A stretch of DNA of 64,000 nucleotides from Cerioporus squamosus (taxonomy: Eukaryota; Basidiomycota; Agaricomycetes; Polyporales; Polyporaceae), in assembly GCA_022592435.1 (NCBI GenBank), contig JABYQS010000059.1, positions 148,821 to 212,820 of the forward strand, given 5' to 3'. Positions within the stretch are counted from its first letter, which is position 1. Each line of letters begins with the position of its first letter. Made by a program: the position numbers and the translations under genes. Below, in pieces: positions 1 to 12,464 of this stretch. Below the pieces are notes generated by a model that saw only the letters and a program-made list of their open reading frames with translations, did no database searches and had not been told where the DNA came from.

Positions 1-986
1 GGGACATACGAAGAGGCCCTAGAGGCCTGTATGGTTGACGAGAATTCCGCTTGCGAAGGACGACACCTTCCAAATCGGTCACCGACACCCCCGCAGGCGT
101 GATCGCTGATCGGGGAACTCGGCTCTGCAAGACTCAAGTTAGTACTAAAACGCTGAGTTGAAGCATGGCCACGTAACTCTGCTTTCCACTCAGGACGTCT
201 CACTTGGACCTTGGTCACAGGCCGTTCATTCAAACTTCGTGATTCCAGTCTTGTTACGGATATTCCGAGCCTTTCCAGCTCCCGACTGGTGTGGTACAAG
301 TCGAGACGCATAAGCTCATATACCGACTGTGGGGCGCGGACGAGCGGGGCAGTAGCCGTGAGCTTCTCTTGGGTTCGACATTCAGTACAATACCTCCCGA
401 TATCCTGCGATATCTCCAAGGCGATGAAGGCTCCTCACATGACAGCATGAAAAGGAACGACTCCCACTCCGCACCTTACTATGTATGTCACAGATGACTC
501 GACGTGAATCGTGATGCCGGTATGATTGCTGAAGGTACGCCCTGATATGCCCATCTCTCTGCTTGCATCATACTAATAATCTGTAACAGATGCCCTCAGG
601 CCATCACAGACATACGCATGATAAGTCTCCACGCGGCGCATCCTCGAATAGAGAGCATACTTCTGTCCGCACATGGACGTCCCCTGACCACAGCGCTATC
701 TCACGAAGTATGCCTCTTAGACATCTTGTGTGACCGCCGCAGGACCTCATCCCGCTCGAAGCACCATACCCTGCTTCCATCAAGCTGCCGCCGGACCTTC
801 TCCCTCCTCGGGCTAACTATGTTAGATTATATCCATCTTCGTGGCGCCCTATGATGGCGATCTGCAACATCCAGCATCGACCTGCGAGCAGCGCTCGGAT
901 CTCCCCTCAGGTGCGCTCACATCAAGATCAGTTGCCGAAGCATCCTACTAACTCTCCCCGCGCCGCTTATAGTCGCCCGCGGGAGG
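1..986. other. Left edge; possible end of an unidentified gene
   Basis: No recognisable family was found. A plus-strand reading frame ending at 497 (from an acceptor-like CAG near 281) has protein-like composition and could be the last exon of a gene starting outside the window. An intron-like segment with GT donor, an ACTAAT branch-like site and an AG acceptor lies at about 534-588, but the exons around it could not be joined into a known protein. Confidence 0.25.
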
Positions 987-1019
987 ATGAGGGGTCGGTT
1001 TCTTTCCCCCTTGCCTCCC

Positions 1020-3259
1020 ATGGCTCTCTCGCTTGCGCTTGTTACTCGCGCGGCCGAACATGGCTTGGACGCCGGTGCCCTGCAGGATACGACCCTTCAA
1101 GTCCCGAGTCTGGTGAACACTTACGGAGCATACCTTATTGGGACTTTCTTCGGGACAGGGTACGTCGGGTAGTTCGCGGGCTCTCGGTGTGGTGGGCTGA
1201 CCGGGAGGCGGACATGCAGATTGTATGGTTTCTTCGTGCATCAGCTATACCGATATGCACGACTGTTCCCCACCGATACAATTTTCATTCGCTTGCTGGT
1301 GAGTCTCCGGCTCGGTCTCGTGGATTCATTCCGCCACCGCCACACCGCTCCGGCTGACGCAATCCTACAGGTACTTACTGTGACGTGAGAGTGCCCGTTG
1401 GCAGTCGTCTGCCTCTCCGTACTCATGGCTAGCCCAGGATCCTCGAAACCATACACGTGGTCTTCACGATACATACATGGTGCGTTCCGCCTCCAACTCT
1501 CTGGCACACCCGAAGATCCAACTATCGCCATCAGTTATTATTATTTGATCTTGAATTACTCCAACCCCGCCGTACTGGATCTGGGAGTCTGGTAAGTCCT
1601 CTGATGTCCACCCCTCAGCGGGGTATTTGCTGAGCTAGCTACTACTAGGTCACTGAATGTGGGTGCTCCACCGCTACAGTCACAATCACCTGGTCTGACG
1701 TCCATGCGAAGGGCATTCCCGTGATAATAGTGAGTCTGACCACGACTGTACCGGGAAAATATCGTCCTGACGCCGTCATAGGGAATCAATATGTTCATCT
1801 CCCAACTGTGAGCTCGTCAGCTGTCCATCGTGATGTCAAACCTCACGCGCCTCTAGCTTCTTCGCTCGCCGCGTCTACCTCAGTGAGCCTTCCGACCTTG
1901 AGTATTGGCTCAGTATGCTCATTCTTCATAGTCGGGAAGCAGTACCGATTCATTGTCGCCATAGCAGTAAGTGGAAGCGGGACGTCGATCCGGGGTGGTC
2001 ACTTGCTAAATGTGACCCCAGATGTTGTTCTTTGCAGTTGAGATTGGTAGGATCTCCTCTGTCAGAGCTATCAGTCCCGTAGCTCACTACGGTCCCTCAC
2101 TCAACTCAGCGTTCTCGATAGCGGCTGTCTGCGAAGTGTGAGTTACGCTCTTCTTCCTGCCCAGCGATCTCCTCAATTGATTACTGACTTCTCGATGTCA
2201 GGATCTCTATCTCGAGTTTCGACTCCATCAGCAAGGTCAACGTAAGTACCCTACGGTTCTACCTGTGTGCAAGAGTGTTCAGCAATGCCACAGTCTCTGC
2301 TCGCGGCGACTTTCGGCGCCGCGATCATGGGTGATACGCTGCTCACGGGCTCGCTCATGTGGGTTCTCCGTCGCAGTCGAAGAATGGAAAGCAGACAGTA
2401 GGCGTCCTTCTTAAACTTAGTATCCATGTATTCAAGCACTGATTGGTTTGTAGGATCGAACCCTTCGTCGAGACGTTGAATGTGTATATCATCAATACAG
2501 GTGGGTCCCTACAAGCCTCTCCTTGCCTGCGAATAGGGCTGACCCACCGACAGGATTGTTGCACGAGTACGCACAGAGGAAGCCCTACTCTCACAACGGC
2601 CGTACTGACTCAGAGAAAGCCTTCTGAATATCGTCTCGCTGGCGGTGGTAGGTCTCCAACGTCCTCGTGAAATTCCGACTTCTCGGCTGATACTTTGTCG
2701 ACATATAGGTTCTCGCTCTCCCCCACGACCTCATCCATGGCAGCATTAGCATCGTTACGACCAGGCGTACGTAATAGCATTATGGACGTCATTGAACCAC
2801 TGACAGACCGCGCTCTTCCATACAGTCTACGGCAACACACTGATGGCTGTGTAAGTATCCGCCTAGTACCCAAGGGCGCGTCGCTCAAGGCTCACCACGA
2901 TGATCTCCAGCCTCAACTCCCGGAAGCTGAACGTCAGCCGAGGAATCGAAGTGCTCGACGGCGAGGTCAGCATGAACATCTTCACACGCGCCAACCGCCT
3001 TGCTGCGCAAGAACGATGGAACGTTCCCCAGGTACGTGCATGTCGCATCGACACTCGGTGCCAGGGCTCGGTGATTCCCAATTTGTGTACTTACATACTG
3101 ACCATGCCGTAGATCCCAGATTCCAGCTCACCGTCGGTGATCAACATCCAGGTGACGACAGAAATGGGAGGCGACATGGACAAGCGGATGAGCAAGAACC
3201 CGAACGCAGCGAACATGGACGAGGTCCGCCGGGCGGACTGGAAGATGGCTCGTCAGTGA
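1020..3259 (+). CDS. DUF6534 family multi-pass membrane protein (copy 1)
   Basis: Exon 1 ends in the family hallmark NTYGAYLIGTFFG at the first membrane helix and splices (donor GTACGT at 1160, acceptor ending 1219) to LYGFFVHQLYRYARLFPTD, the typical second block. Further small exons give ILETIHVVFTIHTW, YYYLILNYSNPAVLDLGVW, FFARRVYL, VGKQYRFIVAIA and the terminal SLNSRKLNVSRG block before a hydrophilic tail ending in a TGA at 3257-3259. The family is made of multi-helix membrane proteins of unknown function that are greatly expanded in mushrooms. An in-frame ATG at 987 is an alternative start. Middle exon borders are only approximate. A second family member follows in tandem 1.2 kb downstream. 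Confidence 0.8.
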
Positions 3260-4415
3260 TGCCCAGACTACTTGTAGTCATAGTAGACCCGCTGAGTCTC
3301 CGCTGTTGCGATGTTGTATCATATTTTGTATACGAGATGCCATGTTTAGATAAGTCGCGGTCTGCCTGGCAGTAGTCCGAAACCTCACTGTACCAGGTTT
3401 CTCTCAAAGACGGCCTAGGCCTTCGGGAGAACCCGGTTGCCGGGTTCGGTAACTGAAACGCCTATGCCACCTCAGCCTCGACGAGGCGAGCATCACTTGA
3501 AACTTTACACATTTCCAGACGACACGCAGGTTAAGCAAGCCTGACATCACAGTTCCGGAGAATACGTCTGACTGCTTAAGACTTAAGGGTACGAGCGACT
3601 CGGTATAATAAATCTGAGAAAAGGTCGACACTGACCGTTCTGACAGTGCCCTTGTACTTAGCACTCACGCCCATGACGTGATCAAAGAACGGAAACGCTT
3701 CCCGACTTCATATCGGAAGACATCTATCAGAAGGTGCCACACCAGAGAGGGACTGCTCGAGTCTTGCTGGGGTCACCTTGACCGCAGAATCAGGAAGTGC
3801 AAGCACTGCCCGCTAGAAGGCGCTCAGTATTCTGGGAGGTGACAGATGGCCCTCGGCGGATCTCCGACTATAACCGGGCTCTCGGTTTCACGCAGCGGCA
3901 ATAGAGTGGGTGCGCTTACGATTAACGTTCTGTTGTTCCTGTGATATCAGCCGTGGTCAATGTAGCTCCCACTCGGCGTACGCTGTCGGTAACCATGCCT
4001 GATGGGCTCGTAATCGAGTGTTATCAAGTGTGTTCATCGCCGTCCTGTGCTGCTACAATGCGCAAGAGCTGACATACTGTATGTAGTGACAGATGGTACC
4101 TCCCAGGCGCGGTATACGAACATTCCGCCGGGCGATACGGATGGTGACTTCCCGCCGGCTGCGTCGAATTGCCAGATGAGCTCGGCCTATCCGGGGACGC
4201 AGGGAACACCTGCCAGCCACCATCCCGCTGTGACGTGGATTACGTCCGAACTGAGACAGACCCACTTCTCACCAGGACCATCTCCGCGCTCCGCCCGAGG
4301 GAACCTGACAACAGTCGCGAACGGCATCAAATACAATGCATTGTCCTTGTTCTTATACTCGGGCAAGGTCAAGCGCCCCGTCCCCTGCAGGCAGATCCCT
4401 CCCCCATCGTTGACG
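3260..4415. other. Intergenic region between two DUF6534 genes
   Basis: No gene is supported. The plus frame of the next gene stays open upstream to an ATG at 4047, so part of this stretch may be a longer N-terminus or 5' UTR of that gene. Confidence 0.4.
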
Positions 4416-4650
4416 ATGGCTTTCGCTCCTGTCACTGCTGGCGTTGCACCCGGGCTCCCTGACGCTTCGTTCTCGGCGGCTTTCGCTCCTGTCACTGCTG
4501 GTGCAGCGCCCGCGCTACCTGACACAACGTTCGCGGCAGCTTTCACTCCTCTCCCTGCCGGTGCAGGGGCTGGGACACCCTCCCAATCGTTGACGATGGC
4601 ATCATTCACTTCTGTTGCTGGTGCGGCCGCCGCGCTCCCTACCCGCGCTG
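4401..4650 (+). repeat. Four imperfect 60-bp tandem repeats (in-frame minisatellite)
   Basis: Units of exactly 60 bp, each containing a version of GCTTTCGCTCCTGTCACTG, recur with in-phase spacing and code for 20-residue units such as AAFAPVTAGAAPALPD. The copies differ by base substitutions but not by indels, so the frame is kept throughout. Confidence 0.9.
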
Positions 4651-6894
4651 GAATACAGGTCAACCCAGTCAGCCCGGATATCCTCTTCCCGCATTCGCAT
4701 GGGCTGGACAACACGTATGGTGCCTACCTGATTGGGACATTCTTTGGTATTCTGTGAGCTCTACCCTGAGATTGTAGGTCTCGTTCTTCGCTGACAGGTT
4801 GTACTATCAGGCTGTTCGGGTATAGTCTGCACCAGCTGTCCGCCTACTTCCGGCGATTCCCTTCGGACACGACGCTCATTCGTCTTTCTGTGAGTAGCCC
4901 ATTGGGCAGTACTATGAACGTCGCCACTCACGCATACGGTTCACCCTAGTTGATCACGGTGATGTGAGCATCGTGTGGGTCATTTGAAAGCGCATTATTT
5001 TGAGATGCGAGGTTAGGGTCCTGGAGACTGTCTACACGGCATTCACCATTCACACCTCGTACGTTACATCTGCTTGCTTCACAGCACATATCTGTCGCTG
5101 ACGACAGGACAGCTACTACTACCTGGTGTCAAATCACTTCGACGATGTTGCTCTGTTTCAAGGAGTCTGGTACGTCGCGGATGTCATAGACATTGTGACT
5201 CTTTTGACCGAAGCTGGTTTTCCCAGGTCGTTGAATGTGAGTCTTCGATGACTGGTATTTCCTCGTTGCAATGAGCAATGACCTTGGTTGATATGTAGAC
5301 AACGCCCGCTTTCATGGTGAGCATCCGCCCTAGGCGCTTTGCATATACATCACTAATCGTTTCGCCAGGCCGCTACCATGTTCACTTCGCAATTGTGAGT
5401 ACAGTAGTCAGATAACTCTGCGGTCGTCATCCGAGCTGACATCCACACTTTGAGGTTCTTCGCTCGTCGAGTTTCCTTGAGTAAGATATTCTGTAGCTGG
5501 GTTTCAACGCGAGCTGAGAACTGACATCCCGCAGTGGGTCGCCGTTATCAATTCATCGCAGGTTTTGCGGTGAGAAATGGGTCGTGCGTGAAAGCTGCGC
5601 TGAATGCTGACAGTCGGCTGGGTAACTTAGATGCTGTTCTTCACTGCTGAAGTTTGTAAGGAGCTTTTCGCGTATACGCTTGCACGCTCCGAGGCTTAAC
5701 ACTGGCTTGTCTTTTACGCACAGCATTGTCCGCAGGTACGCACATCATCCGTATCGCTTGGCAGGATGTTACTGAAGCTTCTGTACAGTATCCGTATTCC
5801 AAGCGTACGCAGTTTCCTCTAATGCTGCGCTCGAATTACCGTCTTACCTCGTCCTTCAGCTACATCACTCCCAGTTTCTGGTTGATCAGCGACGTCAACG
5901 TAAGTTAAGCCATGATCCGCCACCTAACGTGCGACTGAATCGGAAGCTGGCGTCTAGGTGGTCCTTGCAGCCTTGTTCGGGTCGGCTGTGGCAGGCGATA
6001 CGTTGCTCACCACTTCACTAATCGTGGAACTCCAACGCAGTCGTCTATCGGAGGCCAGAAGGTGCGCATGATGAGGCGGTGAGAATGTTGAGCAGCAGAT
6101 TAACCCCTCCTAGAAAGGAGTCGAGGCTGGACACCGCTCTGCTCTACATCGTTAACACAGGTATGTCTCGCGATAACCTTGCTGAAACCATGGGTCACTC
6201 ACTTCACTGCAGGATTGTTGCACGAGTAAGCCGATCTACTTGCCCATCGCAAGTCTCTTCAGGGACTGAGTGTAACCTTGCAGCGTCCTCAACGTTGTTG
6301 CGTTCATCCTGGTGCGCAGATCCGGCGTCGGAGCATCGTTGAGCAGAATCTAACCCACTTTCAATCTCAGGCCCTTACCCTCAGAAAAGACTTGATACAT
6401 AGCAGTATCGCTATCGTTACCACAAGAGGCGCGTCTGATCCGTCCAGTCTTGGAGGGACAATGTTCGCTAACATCCGCAATAGTCTACGCCAACACGTTG
6501 CTCGCTGTGTGAGTCGTTGGTTCGCGGATCTCGTGCACTGACGCTGTCTGACTAGAGCCATGCATAGGCTCAACTCCCGCAAACTCCCAGCGAGCATCGA
6601 AGTTGTAGGCGGTGTATTCGGCATCAACACCATCCAACGGGCACGTCGCCTTGCCAAACAAGAACAATGGAACACGCCACATGTACGCCAGCTACTACAG
6701 TCGCACTCGACCGTGTTCCGGACTCGCCGCTGACATGTTGTGACACCCCTCAGGTGTTGGAATCGTCTCTTGGGGCGATCAACGTTGCGATCGCAACGGA
6801 GGAGATCTCGGACAAGCTCGCAGCGGAAAAGCTCGAGGAGGAAAAGTGGAGAGACGACGATTCCACGCTGGACTCGGTTGTATTTCGAGTATGA
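4416..6894 (+). CDS. DUF6534 family membrane protein with repeated N-terminus (copy 2)
   Basis: The protein opens with a low-complexity Ala/Pro/Thr-rich segment built of 20-residue repeats (see the repeat entry), then enters the family hallmark GLDNTYGAYLIGTFFG near 4707-4750. The next exon (after the acceptor at about 4811) gives LFGYSLHQLSAYFRRFPSD. Small exons follow in the family order (FFARRVSL, MGRRYQFIAGFA) and the end carries LNSRKLPASIEVVGG, then an acidic Lys/Glu-rich tail ending in TGA at 6892-6894. The role of the family is unknown; the helices predict an integral membrane protein. The start at 4416 keeps the repeats in the protein; an upstream in-frame ATG at 4047 is also possible. 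Confidence 0.78.
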
Positions 6895-7256
6895 CCTCGA
6901 ACGTGTACGAAATTCAAAACTGTATACTGACCCCGACTACATGTCTACTCGGTCCGGTCCGCTCAAATAACCGGACTATTGGCGACGGCGAGGGACGGGC
7001 GGCGAGTGTGCATTGCTGCGCCGGGCTGGCATAGCTTCGAAGTTGCACTTGATTGCTGCTCTCGATGATCAGGACGCCCTCCTGCGCCCACTGTGCGCCC
7101 ACTGCGGCGCAGCGCCCTGCTCGTGGATCCTTCAATTCACTCAATATGTGAGCGATCTGAGTCCATACTACTTAAAATGCTGTTTCGTGCCTTCCGTGGA
7201 GGTGATACATAGTACTGTCTCTCCGACTCTCATCTTCCAGCTACCAGCAACCCTTC
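6895..7256. other. Intergenic region upstream of GNAT copy 1
   Basis: No gene or recognisable site is seen. It must contain the promoter of the GNAT gene. Confidence 0.4.
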
Positions 7257-8298
7257 ATGTCGTCCAGCAAGCACCCTCGGGCATACGTCCGAGTCGCCGG
7301 CCGTCTGAATATCCAGCAGTCACCCGGGTGCTCACGCGGGCCTTCGCGAAGGACCCTGCCATGAATTGGTATGGCGGCGTCACGGAGTTGGTAGAGGATA
7401 TCGACTCCCCGACACCGAAGGCCAGGCGCAGCATGCGGAACCTCAGCTTGTTCCAAGAGGCGCTGGTCAGGGCGACCGTACTCGTCAACGGCGTCGTCAC
7501 CGTGGTTGTCATTCCTCGGACCGATGACAAGGATGAAGCCAGGGCAAGCACGAGGAAGCGCAAGGACTCATCGAAGGAGGAGATTGTAGCAGTGTGTCTA
7601 TGGCTTCCTCCCGGCAAGACGCTCGACATGGGACCCATTACCGTACTCCGATCTGGGGTACTGAACGTCCTCAGGGGCTGGGGATTCAGAGGTGTGAAGG
7701 TAAGTCACCGTCATCCGTTCCGTTCTGTTGTAGCACGTAGTCACTCACATTCGAACTTTCAGCGCGTCCTGTTCGAGTTCTCGCCAACAGTGGAACATAG
7801 CCTCAAGAAGTCGTTCAAGGCCCGAGGACTCGACCGACGTGACTCTTGGCATTTGCTCCAGGTCGTCGTGGATCCTAACCACCAGAAGAAAGGTGAGCCG
7901 CAGTATAACGCTTCACGCTCACCGTTCTGACATTGTCTCTCTTACAGGTTTCTCTTCCATGCTCATGGAGGAAGGTTTCCGCCGCGCATCTCCGAAGCCG
8001 ATTCACTTGGAGGCCACGACGGCGGCCAGTCGAGATATCTACGCCCGTTACAACTTCGAAGTGCGCCTTCCGTCGGGCAGGCTCAACCCTCGCGCTCTCA
8101 CATGATTGACGTTTTCCTCGGACAGATCGACGAAGAGCATCGCTTCGGTGTCGGCCAAGTTGACAAGAACGGCATCAAGGCCAAGGGCGAAGCTGCGACC
8201 GGATTTCCGGAGTGGATCATGACGAAGGTAGTATTTCCTTCTCGCGAAGGAGCCCAGAAAGTCTAACGTTCGTGGGATCCAAACAGTGGTTGACGTGA
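7257..8298 (+). pseudogene. GNAT family N-acetyltransferase, copy 1, frame interrupted near the N-terminus
   Basis: The gene closely matches the second GNAT at 17.07 kb, with the same introns. After MSSSKHPRAYVRVA the frame shifts: next to copy 2 one base is missing near 7299 in GTCGCCGGCC. The rest is well conserved (VLTRAFAKDPAMNWYGG, an acidic linker, LWLPPGKTLDMGPITVLRSG), then introns starting at 7700, about 7892, about 8060 and 8229. The acetyl-CoA binding loop is VVDPNHQKKGFSSMLM, a Q-x-x-G-x-A/S type motif A, followed by HLEATTAASRDIYARYNFE. The last short exon reads WLT and stops at 8298. A downstream ATG (MNWYGG) could rescue a shorter protein. The substrate is unknown; the missing base could be an assembly error. 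Confidence 0.7.
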
Positions 8299-9074
8299 TA
8301 GCGGACTGTTCGACGACAACCTCTGTCTTGCCCTAGCATTTCTGCCCATAATCCTAAGTATTGCGCTTCCTATCTGCGGCAGTACGAGCAGCGATTCTAT
8401 ATAAATGGCGTCAACGATGTGCTCAGCGCAACTTCCTGATAGCACAATGCACATACCTTCCACCATCCCACAAAAAGACCAGCGATGCACGGTCTCTCGC
8501 TGTCGGCCCTAGCAACGTATCGGTGCCACGAATCGGGGTGTAGGGAGATTCTTCGACTGCGACAAGTAAGCCTGCTCTGGGCATATGAGGGTGCTGGAGA
8601 TATCAACCGCACAAAAGTCGCCTTCCTGGGGGCAATCTCTGAGCGCTGCCGGACAGCGCAGACACCACGCTTGCGAGGGGCGGGAGGTGGTGACCCATTG
8701 TTCGGAATAGTGTCCTGTGCCCTAGCAAAAACGAACACTGGCGGATGATGAACTCGTCCTCGAGTACACCGTCGCCTGTCTGAGGAATGGCGGTTCAGTG
8801 TGCGAGGTCGGCTCGGGTGCTCGGAAGAAAGCCGAGGTGCGTGGGGGAGTCGCTCATGGCAGCGAGAGGCTTGGAGCCATCTTGATAAGCGAGAAACGTC
8901 GCGGTGCGGACGAGTAAAGCAGGGGGCCCGGAGCACGACGCTCGACATCCTTGCGCTATGACGAGCGCAAAGGGTTTGATGCGTGCATTCGCCGTCCGGA
9001 CTCAGTGCCCGTCGCGAGATGCGAAGGCATTCTTCTGTCATAGCGCGCTCCTTCCTGCACGCACATAAATCATA
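8299..9074. other. Intergenic region between GNAT copy 1 and the F-box gene
   Basis: A 214-codon minus-strand open frame exists (8397-9041) but is Arg/Ser/His-rich with no recognisable domain and reads like a chance frame in GC-rich DNA. Nothing else is seen. Confidence 0.4.
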
Positions 9075-10726
9075 CTATCGTGAGATACGAAAGCGGCAGA
9101 CCAAGATGGCAAACTCACGAATGATATCAGCAACGGCATCATCGTCATTCGCATCTAGGACAGCGCGCCAGACACGAAGGCCCTCCTCCCTGGTGATAGG
9201 CGTCAGGGTCTTCGAGCCTCTATCATCGCACCGGTCGCCAATGCGCCACCAGTAGGCCGGTTCCGGAACGTCGTGACAGTCGTAGATCTCATCACGGCAG
9301 TTCTCCATCGAAGTCGGGTGGGCCGCAGAGAGAGACACATACCGGAGAGTCGTGCTGCTCTCCGCTAGCCGCTGGGGCAAAGTCCTCACCGCTTCGCGGA
9401 ACGCGTGAGCCGCGTCCATGTTCGCGGCAGTAGCAGGACTGACCTCTCCGTCTTCTCCAGAGGCGGAGAGTGTTCGTTTTGGGAAGGGACATTGAATGCG
9501 TGTCAGATAGGGAATGTGGATCCGCAAGCAAATGAGGGAGAAGCGGGCGAGACAAGAGGGGGTGTTCTCCTGATAGGTTCGTTAGCACGGGGAGAGACTC
9601 GCCAAACATACAGGAGACGCACCAGCCAATCTACGAAAGCGGCGCAGCGGTCCTTCTCCATCGTGAAGGGATCAAGGTCGGGCAGGATGCCAATACTGAG
9701 ACATCTCAGTGCCGGGACCATCTGTTGGACAGGCCCTGACCATGGCGAGCATCGGCTCTTGAACGATGCGCGGAAGTGAAGCCCGAGTGGCTGCACTGCT
9801 TGGAGGCATTGCGCAAGTCGAGATAGCTCGTCAGAGTCCGGCGTGATTGCCTTGTCCGAGTAGAGGTGGATGTACCTGACACGCGTGAGCAATCCCAACC
9901 GGACCAAGAAATGCAAGTTGGAAAGGGTGAGGACGAGGTGGCGGAGGGGGGGGATGGGTGCTCTTGTTAACCAGCCGCTGACGGAGGTGCCCGTCGAACA
10001 GAGCACCAGCGTTTCTAGACGAGGACATAGTTCAAGGATGCAGTCGGGGACGCAGAGAGGAACGGAGTACACCAGGGAACGGAGGTAGGCGTGTGCTGAT
10101 GCGGGCGGGGCCAGCTGAACATGACCCCAGGGTTTGGGAGAGATGATGCTGAGTGCCCGAAGCGACTTCAGCTCGAGAATTGCTGCGAAGAACTCCTCCG
10201 CGGGCGGAAGCGGAACGTATGTGTCGCGAAAGTCGACATGGAGGGACTCCACGGGGCTCTGCAGGTTCCGCAGGACACCGATTGCCTCCTTCGGAAACTG
10301 GTTAAGTTCCAAGTGTACGAGGTTGTGCATCGAAGCGATGATGGACCCCATGCGACAATCCTGTGCGAGGATAACGGAGAGGTCGATGCGAAGATGGATG
10401 AGGTTCCTGACCGTGTCGAGGATATCGCCGAGAAATTCGCAGTACTGTGCGCAAACGCGGTGGCGGAAAGGGACATTCCCGATCTCGAATGTTTCCGCAT
10501 CGATGATGAGACTGCGGATTCTCGCTGCTTGTTCCAAGTTGCTGGTGGCGAAGTGCCACAGCAAGCACAACCGCGGGGGTGTCCGACAGTGGATGCGTAC
10601 CGGAACCCGGGGGATGGCGACATCAAAGAGAGTTCTGCAAGTAAGGGAAAGGTTGAGAGCGTCCTGGCCGTGCAAAAAGGTGCAAAGATATTGCAGAGTG
10701 TCGTGATTGAGCGTGAGCAGACTCAT
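9075..10726 (-). CDS. F-box protein with leucine-rich C-terminal region
   Basis: The N-terminus (LNHDTLQYLCTFLHGQDALNLSLTCRTLFDVAIPR) is a classic F-box, which docks substrate adaptors on Skp1 in SCF ubiquitin ligases. It is followed by irregular leucine-rich repeats such as LIHLRIDLSVI, LVHLELNQFP and PRLETLVLCSTG. Exon 1 is uninterrupted from 10726 to near 9621, where a GTGCGT donor after DWL can splice to an acceptor near 9470, giving VSPATAANMDAAHAFREAVRTL and a second exon ending in TAG at 9075. The first exon read through would stop at 9503. This is the architecture of the large, mostly uncharacterised Agaricomycete F-box family. The substrate is unknown. Confidence 0.8.
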
Positions 10727-11414
10727 GCTGAGTGTCGGCAGGTCAGAGGAAGGCGACCGCTAGACGAATGTGAAGAATCATCATCATATAGAGACCCAGC
10801 CTTGCAGGCCTCCGAGACAGGCGTACCGTCAAGAACAGTTAGTAAGTCGCTATGGGTGAATTTGTGAGCATCCTGCCGTCCATCTATCTCCGATCGCACG
10901 TAGTACTTACTTACCGCCGGCCCTCGGGAATTCATTCGCCGATTCTTCATGAAGCCATCGGAGTCGGTGAATAGGATGACTGGCAGCAGGCGCATTGAGC
11001 ACGCACATGTATATCCCCCGCTCCGTAAACCGACATGAATGGAGGAGTCATAGGTTGCGGTCGTCGACTTACAAGGCGCATTGGCGCCCATTGATGCTGG
11101 TACGTCGTAAGTTCCCACGGATAGTATGATTACTCACCCCACTGTGACTCAGCACTGCGTACAGCGTCCAGTTGCTTAACCATCTCCCTCTCTTGCTCGT
11201 GTTCTTCTGCAGGACCGAGTTCTTGCGATACTACCTTGACACTACCACTGAGGAGCACAAGAAGTTGAAGCAATTGATCAGTAGGTTATCCCGTAGGCTA
11301 AGCATCTGCTACGAGGTGCCACGTCGGAGCCACGTCAGGAGTCGAAAATTATCAACTGTCTTCGGCGACAAGACTTCGAGGATTTCTCTACTTCCTCTTC
11401 GCCATTGACACCGC
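10727..11414. other. Divergent intergenic region (F-box / SARAF)
   Basis: Shared promoter region of two divergent genes. Just upstream of 11415 the frame RGFLYFLFAIDTA looks like the end of a signal peptide for the SARAF-like protein but is in a different phase and lacks a visible ATG. Confidence 0.4.
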
Positions 11415-12464
11415 ATGTCTAGGATCGCGCTCGCACGGATCCCATCGCTCACGTTCTACCAAGATTCTCTCACAACCTCGCGCCGCGGGAGCGCTATCCC
11501 TCAACTCACCTGCATTGGCAAGCCATGCAGACTGTACCAGCCTGAAGTCGTCCGCTGCACCAACCTCGGAGGGGCCGGGACAGATGTCGACTGGAAGTGC
11601 GAGGCCGATCTTCCGGACTCATTGCGATTCGGCAGGGTGGAGGTCTCGTGCGAGGGCTGGGATGGACCCGGAGATCCATATGTTCTGAAAGGTGAGTCTA
11701 CGCTCTTTCCTGGTTTAGAGAGACCCCTTCTCACACCATGCAAGGGTCGTGTGGGCTGGAATATCGTCTGGTGGAGGTCCCGAGTGGGTTGCGTCGTGGG
11801 GACGATCCTACCTACCCCTCACGCTTCTCGAGCTGGCTCAACGGTACGTACTGGACAGTCTCTATCTCTCCGGTGAGATGAAGACTGAAATTCTCCTGAA
11901 GATCTCATGCAAGATCCCGCTGCCTTCATATTCATGCTCCTTTGGGTCGCGGTGCTCGTGTTCATCCTCTACACCGCTCTATCATCCTGCTTCCGCTCCC
12001 GTACACACCCCGACCGCGGCACTACTCCCCGACCTCCTCCTCCGCGCCGTCCAAACACCGGGTGGTTCTCGGGAGGCGGGGGCCCGCATCCAGACACCCA
12101 CGACGCGCCCCCACCCTACTCGAAGTATCCCTCATCCACCCAAGCGGGTCCCGCGGACGTCGGCGGGTGGAGGCCAGGATTCTGGACTGGGGCAGCACTC
12201 GGCTGGTTAGGGACGTCCCTGATGAATCGCCAGGCTCGGCAGCAGGAGACCGAGTACTTGCGCGCCCCGGGAATGTACGACTGGGAGGCGGAGCGGCTTG
12301 TGCGGCCCGTCAGGACGGCGCCATTTGCGTCCCCGTCAGGCACATCTTGGTGGGGCGGAGCAGCGCGTAGGCCGGTTTTCGACAGTGATGATCGTGGAGA
12401 GGGTCCGTCAGACTTGGGGAGGATGAGGAGGAGTACGGGGCTGGGTGGGTCGAACGTACGCTAA
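11415..12464 (+). CDS. SARAF-like ER membrane protein (store-operated calcium entry regulator family)
   Basis: Three exons (11415-11691, 11745-11843, 11902-12464) join in frame to about 312 residues. The Cys-rich luminal domain has the family signature: LTCIGKPCRLYQPEVVRC, GTDVDWKCEADLP, VEVSCEGWDGPGDPYVLKGSCGLEYRLV. A transmembrane segment (FIFMLLWVAVLVFILY) is followed by a Pro/Gly-rich cytosolic tail with GWLGTSLMNR. In animals SARAF (TMEM66) sits in the ER membrane and damps store-operated calcium entry; the role in fungi is not established. The expected signal peptide is missing from the ATG at 11415, and a hydrophobic stretch just upstream lies out of phase, so either a 5' exon or an indel was missed. 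Confidence 0.85.

Noticed and set aside
851..1357. 168-codon plus-strand open frame
   Set aside because: Overlaps the first exons of DUF6534 copy 1 in another frame; the DUF6534 reading has the conserved blocks.
8397..9041. 214-codon minus-strand open frame
   Set aside because: Arg/Ser/His-rich composition, no domain, no intron support; typical of chance frames in GC-rich DNA.
10121..10867. 248-codon plus-strand open frame
   Set aside because: It is the complement of the F-box gene, which has clear family features.
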